A program made the translations under genes and the position numbers. A stretch of DNA of 64,000 nt from Candidatus Dormiibacterota bacterium. Lineage in GTDB: Bacteria; Chloroflexota; Dormibacteria; Dormibacterales; Dormibacteraceae. The stretch spans positions 1 to 64,000 of the forward strand of contig PNAG01000021.1 in the NCBI GenBank assembly GCA_003169845.1, given 5' to 3'. How positions within the stretch are numbered: position 1 is the stretch's first letter; every line of letters starts with the position of its first letter. The notes under the pieces were generated by a model. The model was given only the letters and a program-made list of their open reading frames with translations, did no database searches and was not told where the DNA came from. Positions 14,336-23,361 of this stretch are shown in pieces.

Positions 14336-16588
14336 ATGGCCGGCTTCCCGTCATTCAACCCAGCCGACTTCCCAGGGGAGATAACGCTGGACCACGTGAT
14401 TTCTGAAGCCAAACCGAATTTTGCCCCCTTGCCTCCCGACCTCCGACCCGAGCTGGTGACCGCCCTGGCCGGGCGCGGCGTCGAGCGCCTCTACTCACAC
14501 CAGGCCGATGCCTACCACGCAGTCCGCCAGGGCCGGCACCTGGTAGTTGTCACTCCGACCGCGAGCGGAAAGACGCTCTGTTACAACCTTCCCGTCCTCC
14601 AGCGCCTGCTGGAAGACCCCCGGAGGCGCGCGCTCTACCTGTATCCCACCAAGGCCCTGGCGCAAGACCAGCTGGCCGAGCTCAGCGCGCTGAAGCACGG
14701 CCTGCCGATTGAGCTTCGAGCCGACACCTACGACGGCGATACCCCGCCGGGCCGCCGCACCGCCATCCGCGAGGGGGGCCACGTCGTGATGACGAACCCG
14801 GACATGCTCCATGCGGGGCTTCTGCCCCATCACACGAGGTGGCGCCGCCTCTTCTCGAGCCTGGACTTCGTGGTCATCGACGAGCTCCACACATATCGCG
14901 GGCTTTTCGGAAGCCAGGTCGCCAACGTCATCCGGCGCCTGAAACGGATCTGCGCCTTCTATGGCTCCAGGCCGACCTTCATCTGCGCCTCGGCGACCAT
15001 CGCGAACCCTCTCGTTCTCGCCAAGCGGCTGCTCGAAGAGGAAAACGTGGAGCTCGTCGAGCGCAACGGCGCTCCGCGCGGTGAGCGGCGCCTCATCTTC
15101 TACAACCCGCCGCTCGTCAACCGCGAGATGGGCATCCGTCGCAGCTCGATGCTCGAAGCGCGCCGCATCGCGGCGCCGTGGATCCGGACCGGCTCGCAGA
15201 CCATCGTCTTCTGCCGGAGCCGGCTCCAGGTCGAGGTGATGCTGAGCTACCTGAGGCAGGACCTCGCCCCTCGCCTCGATGCTCATCAACGCGTGCGTGG
15301 CTACCGCGCCGGCTACCTGCCGCTTCACCGTCGCGAGATCGAGGCCGGCCTGCGCAGCGGGGAGATCACCGGTGTCGTGAGCACGAACGCCCTGGAGCTC
15401 GGCATCGACATCGGCAGCCTCCAGGCGGCCGTCCTGGTCGGATACCCGGGCACGATCGCGTCGACATGGCAGCAGCTGGGTAGAGCGGGAAGGCGGTCTG
15501 GATCGGTCGGTGTTTTCGTCGCGTCGAGCTCGCCGCTGGACCAGTTCATCGTCCGTCACCCGGAGTATTTCCTGAGCGCCGACCCGGAGGAAGGCCTGAT
15601 CGATCCCGACAACCTTCTCCTCCTGGCCGGCCATCTTCAAGCCGGCCTTTTCGAGCTGCCTTTCGAAGACCAGGAGCGGCTCGGCCGCGCCGACGTCCAG
15701 GAGCTGCTCCAGGTTTTCGAGGAGGACGGCTCAGCGACGCGATCGGCCGGCCGCTGGTTCTGGAGCCGGCAGGCTTTCCCGGCGGAGGAGGTGCATCTGC
15801 GCCGGATCCTCGCCGACAACGTCGTGATCATCGACACCTCGCATCCGCGACCCCAGGTGATCGGCGAGATGGACCAGTTCACAGCGCCGGTCCTGCTGCA
15901 CGAGGAGGCGGTCTACCTCCACGAGGGCGCTCAGTTCCACGTCGACCGGTTGGACTGGGGCGAGAAGAAGGCCTACGTGCGACCGGTCGAGGTCGACTAC
16001 TACACCGACGCACTCGCGTCGGTGACGGTCCAGGTGCTCGACACGTTTGGCGGACCCGAATGCGATGGCGTGTCGCGCAGCCATGGCGAGATAAAGATCA
16101 CGAGCCTCGCGAGCATGTTCAAGAAGATCCGCTTCCACACGCACGAGAACATCGGGTCGGGGCCGATCCATCTTCCGGAGCAGACACTGCACACGACGGG
16201 CTACTGGGTCACCGTCGACGAAGACCTGTGGCGGACGCTGGGTCGAGAGACATTGGAAGCCGGCTTGCAGGGAATGGCACATGCGCTGCGCCACGTCGCA
16301 AGCCTGCGCTTGATGTGCGACCCACGCGACCTCGGCTCGGTCGCTGAGGTGCGCTCGATCACGACACAGCTCCCGACCGTCACCGTGTACGAGGTCTACC
16401 CCGGCGGCGTCGGATTCTCCTCGCGGATGTACGAGCTGCACCGCGAGCTGCTCGACGACTCCGCGGCGCTGGTGCGCGACTGCCCGTGTCTCGCCGGCTG
16501 TCCCTCGTGCGTCGGCCCGCTGCATCTCGTGGAAGGAGCCAAGGAAGCGTGCTTGCGACTTCTCTCCGCGACCGCCTTACCCGTCTAG
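14336..16588 (+). CDS. mrfA: MrfA-type DEAD/DEAH-box helicase with C-terminal DUF1998
   Basis: 750 residues. Superfamily 2 helicase: Walker A PTASGKT (about 74-80), DELH box (about 182-185), SATIANP (motif III), STNALELGIDIG (motif V) and QQLGRAGRRSG (motif VI, about 380). The C-terminal DUF1998 carries the four-cysteine cluster CPCLAGCPSC (about 717-726). This is the YprA/MrfA family, which in Bacillus subtilis acts with the nuclease MrfB in a UvrABC-independent repair of mitomycin C damage. The downstream gene overlaps by 40 bases and is the matching MrfB-type nuclease. The promoter contains a LexA-type box, so DNA-damage induction is inferred. Confidence 0.9.
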   Translation: MAGFPSFNPADFPGEITLDHVISEAKPNFAPLPPDLRPELVTALAGRGVERLYSHQADAYHAVRQGRHLVVVTPTASGKTLCYNLPVLQRLLEDPRRRALYLYPTKALAQDQLAELSALKHGLPIELRADTYDGDTPPGRRTAIREGGHVVMTNPDMLHAGLLPHHTRWRRLFSSLDFVVIDELHTYRGLFGSQVANVIRRLKRICAFYGSRPTFICASATIANPLVLAKRLLEEENVELVERNGAPRGERRLIFYNPPLVNREMGIRRSSMLEARRIAAPWIRTGSQTIVFCRSRLQVEVMLSYLRQDLAPRLDAHQRVRGYRAGYLPLHRREIEAGLRSGEITGVVSTNALELGIDIGSLQAAVLVGYPGTIASTWQQLGRAGRRSGSVGVFVASSSPLDQFIVRHPEYFLSADPEEGLIDPDNLLLLAGHLQAGLFELPFEDQERLGRADVQELLQVFEEDGSATRSAGRWFWSRQAFPAEEVHLRRILADNVVIIDTSHPRPQVIGEMDQFTAPVLLHEEAVYLHEGAQFHVDRLDWGEKKAYVRPVEVDYYTDALASVTVQVLDTFGGPECDGVSRSHGEIKITSLASMFKKIRFHTHENIGSGPIHLPEQTLHTTGYWVTVDEDLWRTLGRETLEAGLQGMAHALRHVASLRLMCDPRDLGSVAEVRSITTQLPTVTVYEVYPGGVGFSSRMYELHRELLDDSAALVRDCPCLAGCPSCVGPLHLVEGAKEACLRLLSATALPV

Positions 16589-17739
16589 GCGCCAGCCCTA
16601 CGGCTCCGCGGCCGCGCCCGGCGCGTCCGCTCCCGCGTGGCTTCGAGGAGATTCCGACGCCTTACGGAAACGCGCTCCTGCGCGAAGACGTGATCCCTTT
16701 GCCTCCGCTCGAACCGCACCCCGGCAATGTCGCGTACCTCGACACCGAGACGACCGGCCTGAGCGGTGGCTCTGGAACGTTGGTGTTCGCCGCCGCGATC
16801 GCGCGTCCGATCGAGTGCGGCCTGCGCGTGGCCCAGCTGTTCCTGCCTCAGCCGGGCCTTGAGGCGGCTTTCCTCGACGTGCTGCGCCAGGAGCTCGAAG
16901 CGTCGGCTGCGATCGCCACCTTCAACGGTGCTTCGTTCGACCTGCCGGTGCTGCGGACGCGATGGGTCATGGCACGCATGCCGGGGGAGCTGACCGAAGC
17001 GCCGCACGTCGACCTGCTGACTCTCGTGCGCGCCCTGTACCGGCATCGCCTCGAGAGCTGCACCCTGCGAATGGTCGAAGAACGAGTGCTGGGATACGAG
17101 CGCGACGACCCCATCCCGAGCGCGCTCGTGCCAGACGCGTACTTCTCGTACCTGCATGCAGGGTCGTTGGATTTCCTCGAGGCTGCGCTCGAGCACAACC
17201 GCCTCGATGTGATCAGCCTCGTCCACCTCCACTCGCGCCTGCTCGCGCGCTTACGGGGTGACGAGGCCGGCATGGACGCGGCCGACTGGCTCGCACTCGG
17301 GCGCCACCGGTTCCGGCGCGGCGCTCGCGCTGACGGGTGGAGGGCGCTGCGAAACGCGACCTCATTTGGGCAAGGAGAGGCGTCGGCCACAGCGGGCCTG
17401 TTGATCTCGCGGCGCCTCCTGCGGCGCGGCTCGGTGGCGGCGGCGGACCGCCTCCTGGGCTGGTTGGAGTCGAGCGCCGCGGAAGATATGCGCGTGTCCA
17501 TCGCCCGGGCGCGGCTTCTCGAGTGGCGGCGGCGAGACCCTCACCAAGCCCTGACGATTGTGGAGGACGCCCAGCGGCGAATGCCCGACCTCGCGGCCGA
17601 CCTCGAACACCGCCGCGCCAGGCTGCGGCGAAAGGTCGACTCAGACCGCGGCCGGAACCGGAACCGCCGCGGCCGTGGCCGGGTAGGCCAGCTCCGGGAG
17701 GTTCAGCTCGAAGCTCCCATCGCGGACAGCCCGGCCTAG
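16549..17739 (+). CDS. mrfB: MrfB-type DEDD exonuclease
   Basis: 396 residues from GTG 16549, which has AAGGA just upstream and overlaps the end of mrfA. RNase H-like DEDD exonuclease: first acidic pair in YLDTETTGLSGGSGT (about 63-77), second Asp in TFNGASFDLPVL, distal Asp in EHNRLDVISL. A C-terminal helical (TPR-like) part follows. B. subtilis MrfB is the nuclease partner of MrfA. Oddity: the last 33 codons are Arg-rich (DRGRNRNRRGRGRVGQ) and lie antisense to the 3' end of the convergent GGDEF gene, a 99-base overlap. This suggests an original stop was lost. Confidence 0.85.
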   Translation: MLATSLRDRLTRLGASPTAPRPRPARPLPRGFEEIPTPYGNALLREDVIPLPPLEPHPGNVAYLDTETTGLSGGSGTLVFAAAIARPIECGLRVAQLFLPQPGLEAAFLDVLRQELEASAAIATFNGASFDLPVLRTRWVMARMPGELTEAPHVDLLTLVRALYRHRLESCTLRMVEERVLGYERDDPIPSALVPDAYFSYLHAGSLDFLEAALEHNRLDVISLVHLHSRLLARLRGDEAGMDAADWLALGRHRFRRGARADGWRALRNATSFGQGEASATAGLLISRRLLRRGSVAAADRLLGWLESSAAEDMRVSIARARLLEWRRRDPHQALTIVEDAQRRMPDLAADLEHRRARLRRKVDSDRGRNRNRRGRGRVGQLREVQLEAPIADSPA

Positions 17740-19827
17740 CGCCTCTACGACCGCAGGGTCGAACTCAGTGCCGGATCCCGCGACAACCTGGTCCTGCGCT
17801 GCTTTCGGCGTGACGCGGACGCATCCCCTCCCGGCCGTCGAAGCCTCGAATCTCTCGGCCACAGCCAGGATGCGGGCGAGCATCGGAATGTCCGATCCCA
17901 TCAGGGCGTCCGCCTTGCCGCCGGCGTCCCAACGATCGTGGTGATGGCGGACCCCGGCCACCACCTCCTGCGGGAACCTTGCGCCGCCGACGATCTTCTC
18001 GCCCTCTTCCGCATGTCCGACCGCCTCGACGTTCTGCCCGTCCAGGGCCAGCGTCATGTGGCCAACGTCGTGCAGGAACGCGGCCGCGCGCAGGTTCTCA
18101 AGCTGATTCGAGGACAGGTTCGATCGCCGGCCGATCGCTTCGGAAATCGACGCCACGCGGCTCGAGTGGCCTTGCGTGACCGGGTTGCGATGGTCCACCG
18201 CATGAGCCACCGCGACCATCACCTGTGGGCCCGCCTCCGCCAGTATCGAGACCAGGCTGCCATCGGCCAGCTCGAGCTCCGTCACCAGCTGCGGGAAAGT
18301 ACAGGCTCGGTCCTTGCCCTCCCGCTTCGCGAGGTAGAGGGCCTGGTCCGCGGCCGCGATCAGCTCGCTGGATGTGAAGCCGTCTTCGGGGTACGACGCA
18401 ACCCCGATGCTGAAGCTCAGGTGCTTGTCCGGCGTGGTGGACACCGCAGCCGCATGCACGGCATCCACGATTCGATACGCGAGGCGCTGTGCGCCGATGG
18501 CATTGGTGTCCGCCACCATCACGGCGAGCTCGTCGCCGCCATAGCGCGCGACCATGTCCTGCGCGCGGGCTGCCGCCTTCACGATGCGAGCTCCCATCTG
18601 GAGCACGAGGTCCCCGTGCTGGTGGCCGAGCTCGTCGTTGACCGACTTGAAGTGGTCGAAGTCGATGAGCAAGAGCGAGACCGGGCTGCTCAACCGGTCG
18701 GGGCGCGCAAAGGCGGCGTCCAGCCGGCGGCGGAACTCCCTCACGTTGACCAGGCCGGTCAGGCCGTCTGTCGTGGCCTCTTGCCGGCTGCGCTGGTACC
18801 GGAGCGCGTTGGCGAGCGTCACTGCTGTGCTGCCGGACAGCGCGTTCACCGCGAAGAGGTCCTGGTTGGTGAACACGCCGGTGGGCTGGTTGAGGCAGAG
18901 GATCGCTGTGACACCGTCGCCGGTGGCGATCGGGACGACCAGGCCCTTGCTGTCGGCGCCGAAGACGGCTTCGCCGGTGCTCGCGGCCTGCGACAGCTGA
19001 TGCTCGTCCATCGGCTCATCCTCCGGCGCTGGGGTCGAGATGCCACTTCGGCTGGCGCTCGCCACCACAGTGAAGCCTTCTTGCGAGGCGAGGATGAGCC
19101 GCCCTCGCTCGGCGCTCGTCATCTGGACCGCATGATCGGTCAGCACCGTGAACACGTCCTTGATGTCCGTGTTGCCGACCAGGGCCATGCTCAGCTCTCT
19201 AAGGGAGTCCGCCTGCGCCGCCCGCTGTACCGCCGAGCGCCGTTCGCGCTCCAGCTCGCGCGTCATGTAACCGGTGGCGAGGGCGACGACCAGGAACAAG
19301 AACATCTTGCCGATCGTGGCGTTGGGGTCGACATAGAAGTTCGAGGGGGTGAAGCTCCCACCCACGAACAGGTAAAGGAAAGAGACGACCAGCGCCGAGA
19401 CGAAGCTCGCTGTGGCGCCGAAACGGACCGCGTTGGTGATCACGGCCAGGAAGAGCGCGAGAAAGAACGGGCTGTTGAAACCGTTAGACAGGTAGACGAG
19501 CGTGGTGGCGAACAAGATGTCCAGCGTCATCGTCGACAGGCTGAATTGCTTTCCAGGCTGATATCCCCGCGCCAGGAGAACGTTGACGCCGACGTTCATA
19601 GCGCCCCATCCCGCGAGAACGAAGTCGATAGTGACCTTCTGGTTCGCATCGGTATGCGGGTTGACGTTGTTCAGGACGCCCAGCACGATGAGGAACAACC
19701 ACCGGAAGACGACGGCCACGCGCTCGCCGACGCGACGGCGGTCGGCATCGAAGGTGGCGTCGATGGCCAGGGCGCGAATGTCCTGCCAGCGCCTGGATTG
19801 GTGGCTGCTACCGGGCTCGTTTTTCAT
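17641..19827 (-). CDS. Membrane GAF-GGDEF-HD signalling protein (diguanylate cyclase with HD domain)
   Basis: 728 residues. About six membrane segments (residues 38-190), a GAF-like domain (about 205-350), a GGDEF domain and a C-terminal HD domain. The GGDEF active site reads YGGDELAV (about 427-433), with the inhibitory I-site RAQD five residues before it, so it should make c-di-GMP under product control. The HD domain has HSSRVASISEAI and LHDVGH, but the GYP element is degenerate (HHHDRWDAGGKADAL in place of HHExxDGxGYP), so phosphodiesterase activity is doubtful. Divergent from the Tad operon, which suggests control of that surface structure. ATG 19827 has a small GGGGT/ACCCC hairpin just upstream. 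Confidence 0.88.
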   Translation of the reverse strand: MKNEPGSSHQSRRWQDIRALAIDATFDADRRRVGERVAVVFRWLFLIVLGVLNNVNPHTDANQKVTIDFVLAGWGAMNVGVNVLLARGYQPGKQFSLSTMTLDILFATTLVYLSNGFNSPFFLALFLAVITNAVRFGATASFVSALVVSFLYLFVGGSFTPSNFYVDPNATIGKMFLFLVVALATGYMTRELERERRSAVQRAAQADSLRELSMALVGNTDIKDVFTVLTDHAVQMTSAERGRLILASQEGFTVVASASRSGISTPAPEDEPMDEHQLSQAASTGEAVFGADSKGLVVPIATGDGVTAILCLNQPTGVFTNQDLFAVNALSGSTAVTLANALRYQRSRQEATTDGLTGLVNVREFRRRLDAAFARPDRLSSPVSLLLIDFDHFKSVNDELGHQHGDLVLQMGARIVKAAARAQDMVARYGGDELAVMVADTNAIGAQRLAYRIVDAVHAAAVSTTPDKHLSFSIGVASYPEDGFTSSELIAAADQALYLAKREGKDRACTFPQLVTELELADGSLVSILAEAGPQVMVAVAHAVDHRNPVTQGHSSRVASISEAIGRRSNLSSNQLENLRAAAFLHDVGHMTLALDGQNVEAVGHAEEGEKIVGGARFPQEVVAGVRHHHDRWDAGGKADALMGSDIPMLARILAVAERFEASTAGRGCVRVTPKAAQDQVVAGSGTEFDPAVVEALGRAVRDGSFELNLPELAYPATAAAVPVPAAV

Positions 19828-19896
19828 GGTGGGGTTGTCGACCCCCAGCCGAGGCCGTTAAATTACCGGCGTTTGGCGACTGAAAACGTCCTTATT

Positions 19897-19909
19897 CGCG
19901 TTAAACGCG
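19897..19909. promoter_or_regulatory. Perfect 13-bp dyad (CGCGTTAAACGCG) in the GGDEF/Tad divergent region
   Basis: CGCGTT-A-AACGCG in the 120-base region between the divergent GGDEF gene and tadE. This is a plausible operator for a dimeric regulator of one or both genes. No protein can be assigned. Confidence 0.4.
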
Positions 19910-19947
19910 ATACACATGGTGCATCCTAGGGCCCGATCCGGTTCAAT

Positions 19948-20565
19948 ATGACGGCCAAAATGCGTCGAACGGGCGTTCAGCGCCCTCGCGGAAACACTCA
20001 ACGCGGTCAGTCTCTGGTCGAGTTCGCAATCTCGTCCATCGTGCTGCTTCTGCTGATGATGGGTTTGCTGGACCTTTCGCGCGCCTTCTACTACGCCGTC
20101 AACATCCAGGGCGCCGCGCGCGAAGGCGCCCGCCATGGAGCGTGGTTCGACACCAAGTCCCGGGTCAACATCTACCTGGACGACAGCGACATCATGGCCG
20201 GGGTCACTCCGGGGCTCCAGGGATCAGGGATCACGTGTACCGGGGTCAACGGGATCAACTGCTTCGTGCCGGGCGCCTGTCTTTCGGGGACCGACGGCAA
20301 CACCATCAACAACAAGCCCTACGGCGCCACCTACTACCCGGCGACCACGCAGCAGGTGAACGTTTACATCTGCTACACGCAACCTGGTGGAGCGCAGGTC
20401 GGAACGCTTGCGGTCCATCCGTCTGACAACTCGTGGCGCCTTGGGGATATCAACGTGTCGATCCTGATGAACTTTGCGTTGATCACACCATTCATCCAGA
20501 ACCTGTTCGGCAACGGCATCGACATGGCCTTCAACGAGCACTTCACCATCCAGGGCAAGCCATGA
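19948..20565 (+). CDS. TadE-like pseudopilin protein 1
   Basis: 205 residues. A short basic leader (RGNTQRGQSLVEFAISSIVLLLLMMGLLDLSRAF) fits the TadE consensus G-Q-x-x-x-E followed by a membrane helix, here about 24-50. Prepilin-type processing before the QSLVEF stretch is expected. The exported remainder has paired cysteines (SGITCTGVNGINCFVPGAC). TadE proteins are minor pseudopilins of Flp/Tad pili. It is coupled by ATGA overlap to a second TadE gene. No tadA/B/C/Z or major flp pilin lies in this window, so the secretion machinery must be elsewhere. Confidence 0.85.
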   Translation: MTAKMRRTGVQRPRGNTQRGQSLVEFAISSIVLLLLMMGLLDLSRAFYYAVNIQGAAREGARHGAWFDTKSRVNIYLDDSDIMAGVTPGLQGSGITCTGVNGINCFVPGACLSGTDGNTINNKPYGATYYPATTQQVNVYICYTQPGGAQVGTLAVHPSDNSWRLGDINVSILMNFALITPFIQNLFGNGIDMAFNEHFTIQGKP

Positions 20566-21164
20566 GGGGAAGCCTCGGGCGTTGGTTCCGGAGCCAGAGG
20601 TCGCAGGGTATGACCGAGTTCGCACTGATCGCGCCCGTGATCCTGCTGCTTACCTTCGGCATCATCGACTTCGGCCGCGGCCTCTACTTCTATATCACCC
20701 TGCAGCAGGCGGCCAACGAAGGCGCGCGCGTCGCAGTGCGGGCATCCTACTTCACCGACGCGAGCGGTGCGCCCCACAACTGGCCTACCAATGCCGACGT
20801 TCAAAAGGCGGTCCAGGCGCATGCCGTAACTGAAGTCCTCGCCAACCCATGTCCGAACGGGCCGATTCCAAACAACGGCGTGCCTCAAGGTTCGCCGCAG
20901 CTACCTCCGTCCAACACCGGCTGGATCTTCATCACCGACCCCAGCGTAAACGGAAACGGCGCTCCCAATGCACCGCGCGGTCAACTGCCCTACAACCCGC
21001 CGCCGGCGGGCTGCAACGATGCGGTTGCAGCCAATGGGAACGAGCCGCTCAAGGTGACGCTGTGGTTCAACTTTCAGCCGCTCACTCCCATCATCCAGCA
21101 AGTTGTCGGCAACAAGATCGTCATCACTGCATATGCCATCTACCGTGCCGAGTACTCGAACTAA
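20562..21164 (+). CDS. TadE-like pseudopilin protein 2
   Basis: 200 residues. N-terminus RSQRSQGMTEFALIAPVILLLTFGIIDFGRGLYF gives the TadE signature (G-x-T-E-F plus membrane helix at about 18-42) and QQAANEGARVAVR continues the family pattern. The rest is exported. The ATG at 20562 overlaps the previous stop (ATGA) and was preferred over an upstream in-frame start at 20433. Its 3' end overlaps the TadG-like gene, so all three are one operon. Confidence 0.85.
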   Translation: MRGSLGRWFRSQRSQGMTEFALIAPVILLLTFGIIDFGRGLYFYITLQQAANEGARVAVRASYFTDASGAPHNWPTNADVQKAVQAHAVTEVLANPCPNGPIPNNGVPQGSPQLPPSNTGWIFITDPSVNGNGAPNAPRGQLPYNPPPAGCNDAVAANGNEPLKVTLWFNFQPLTPIIQQVVGNKIVITAYAIYRAEYSN

Positions 21165-23361
21165 GTCGCCACAGCGAAAGCTGCAGGAGGGCCAGGCCAT
21201 CGTCCTGATCGCCCTGCTGATCCTTGTCCTGTTCGGGATGCTCGGTCTTGCGATCGACTCAGGCCGCTCGTACGTCGACCGGCGCGACCAGCAAGCCGCG
21301 GTCGACGCCGCCGCGCTGGCGGCCGGCGACTACTACGACAACTACCCCGATTATCCAGACCTCTCCGCCATCACCCTGGTTCAGGCCAGACAGGTCTATG
21401 AAAACAACCTTCACCTGTACGGTGGCGCTGCGTCACACCAGACTTTCCACTACACAAATGTCGGAGCCACCGCCAACCTCGTGCAGGACGTGTGGGTCGA
21501 CACCTTCAGCGGCGGCTACACGCTGACCATCACCGCAACCAACACCCTGTTCAACGGATATCAGTTCCAGTTCGACAGCACGCACCAGTTCCCACTCGCC
21601 TTCATCCAGATCTTCGGCGGCCCGCCGAACGTGCCCATCGACGCAACGGCGAGCTCGATCGTGGGCAACCAGCGCCAGACGCCGGCCCTTCTCACCCTGG
21701 CGACCACTCCGTGCGCGACCAACCTCAGTGGAAACGGCAACCTCACCGTCCTCGGGGACGTCTACACCAACGGCACAGCGTGCGTGAACTCGAGCCTTCA
21801 CCTGGCGGGAAACTGCTACGGTGCGGCCGGCTCGAACTGCAGCGCGGCCGCGTACTACTGCTACAACTCGTCACCGGCTTTCATCCCGTACCCCGGCCCT
21901 TGCATCGCAGGCTCGGGCGACATCCAGGGAGCTCCTGTGGTTCCCGCACCTTCTCTGCCGGACCCGCAGTACATCGCGCCCTCGGTGCCGTACTACCAGC
22001 TGGCAGGGCAGCAGCTTGACCGCGGCTCCTATACCGAGATGACACCCGGCACCTATAGCAGCTTCAGCTTGACAGGCGGCGCCGGCTGCTACTTCCTGGA
22101 CCCAGGGGTCTACTCGTGGAACGGGGGCTATTCGTCGCACGGCGGCCTGGTCTCCAACGAGCTGAAGGCTCCCAGCGAGGAGGCGTATGGCGCAGGAGCC
22201 GGCACCACCGCCGGGTCGATCGCGCCGTTCTGGGGCCCGGGCGGCTGCTCTGGTGCGTTCACCGCGACAGTCGTCGCCGCCCCCGGCAACGGCATGAAGC
22301 ACCAGGGCGGCAACGGCAACTGGGGAGTCGAGCTGACGTCGGACCGCTACGACCGGTTCGTCGACCCCACCATCGGGGTGGCCCAGAATCCATGCTTCAA
22401 CTCTCCGGGGTGCCGGCGCGAGAGCACGCCCTCCAGCTGCGTGCAGCTGCCGACGATCGACGCGAACAACCAGGGCATCGACATCAACATCACCACGAAC
22501 TCGCCTGGTGCCCAGTACTACCTCGCCTACATCAACCCGTACGGCTGCCTTCCCTACACGAACCCGAATACCGGCTTCCCCGGAACCCCCAACGACTTCT
22601 CCTTCGTCGGCCGCTACCTGGCTCCCGGCTTCGCAGATGTCGGCGGAATTCCGCCGGTGACCGCCGTCGGCGGCAGCTGGACGGGAACGCTGGTGAACGC
22701 TGAGAACAGCCCGTACTCATGTGGCCTGTCCAGCACGGTCTCGATCTGCAACATCAACTACAACACGTTCAACATCTTGAGCCCGCACCAGTGCTTCGCT
22801 CAGTCGCGGACCGCAGGGTGCGAGACGCCGGACGACGAGACCGCGCCGCAGTGCTTCCAGAGCTGCCCCCCGTCGGCGAACACGCCGCAGGAGAACGCCC
22901 CGATGGCCCTCGAGTACTCTCCGTACACAGGCGGAGACGTCGCCAACGAGAACTACTGCCAGGTCTCGCCCAACCCCGGTGACCCGAACGCACCGTGCAC
23001 CACGGCCAAGGTGACGCCCGGAGCCGTCCAGTTCTACTTCCCGAACGGCTCGTGCATGGACCAGAACGGCGGCGGCTACACCCACGTGTTCAGCGGCGAG
23101 CAGTACAACTGGATCGTCATCTACTCGCCGCCCGGAGCCTCGTGCGGCGGCACCCAGAAGCTGAACGGCAACGCCTTCACGCAGTACATAGGGACGATCT
23201 ACACGCCGTCATCGAGCTGGGACATCCTGGGCACAGACAAGGCTCCGCTCGCGGGCCAGGTCATCTGCTTCACGGCCTCGGTCACAGGAAACGGCTCGGC
23301 GGGCATCGACTTCAACCCGAACTACTCCCCGGCACCACCGGCCGCGCGGCTGATCAACTAA
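21133..23361 (+). CDS. TadG-like Tad-domain protein with large exported region
   Basis: 742 residues. The N-terminal Tad domain is clear: EGQAIVLIALLILVLFGMLGLAIDSGRSYVDRRDQQAAVDAAALAAG (membrane helix about 24-45). The remaining 690 residues are exported, Asn/Gly/Tyr/Pro-rich and contain many cysteines in close pairs (SICNIN, CETPDDETAPQCFQSC). This suggests a disulphide-stabilised repetitive surface domain and is much longer than simple TadG proteins. No von Willebrand A motif is evident. The ATG at 21133 lies inside the end of the second TadE gene; GTG 21145 is an alternative. It is probably an adhesive or structural component of the Tad apparatus. Confidence 0.78.
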   Translation: MPSTVPSTRTKSPQRKLQEGQAIVLIALLILVLFGMLGLAIDSGRSYVDRRDQQAAVDAAALAAGDYYDNYPDYPDLSAITLVQARQVYENNLHLYGGAASHQTFHYTNVGATANLVQDVWVDTFSGGYTLTITATNTLFNGYQFQFDSTHQFPLAFIQIFGGPPNVPIDATASSIVGNQRQTPALLTLATTPCATNLSGNGNLTVLGDVYTNGTACVNSSLHLAGNCYGAAGSNCSAAAYYCYNSSPAFIPYPGPCIAGSGDIQGAPVVPAPSLPDPQYIAPSVPYYQLAGQQLDRGSYTEMTPGTYSSFSLTGGAGCYFLDPGVYSWNGGYSSHGGLVSNELKAPSEEAYGAGAGTTAGSIAPFWGPGGCSGAFTATVVAAPGNGMKHQGGNGNWGVELTSDRYDRFVDPTIGVAQNPCFNSPGCRRESTPSSCVQLPTIDANNQGIDINITTNSPGAQYYLAYINPYGCLPYTNPNTGFPGTPNDFSFVGRYLAPGFADVGGIPPVTAVGGSWTGTLVNAENSPYSCGLSSTVSICNINYNTFNILSPHQCFAQSRTAGCETPDDETAPQCFQSCPPSANTPQENAPMALEYSPYTGGDVANENYCQVSPNPGDPNAPCTTAKVTPGAVQFYFPNGSCMDQNGGGYTHVFSGEQYNWIVIYSPPGASCGGTQKLNGNAFTQYIGTIYTPSSSWDILGTDKAPLAGQVICFTASVTGNGSAGIDFNPNYSPAPPAARLIN

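Noticed and set aside
17938..19929. 660-codon open frame antisense to the GGDEF gene
   Set aside because: Composition is Arg/His/Val/Asp-rich and repetitive, typical of an antisense shadow. The minus strand carries clear GGDEF and HD motifs.
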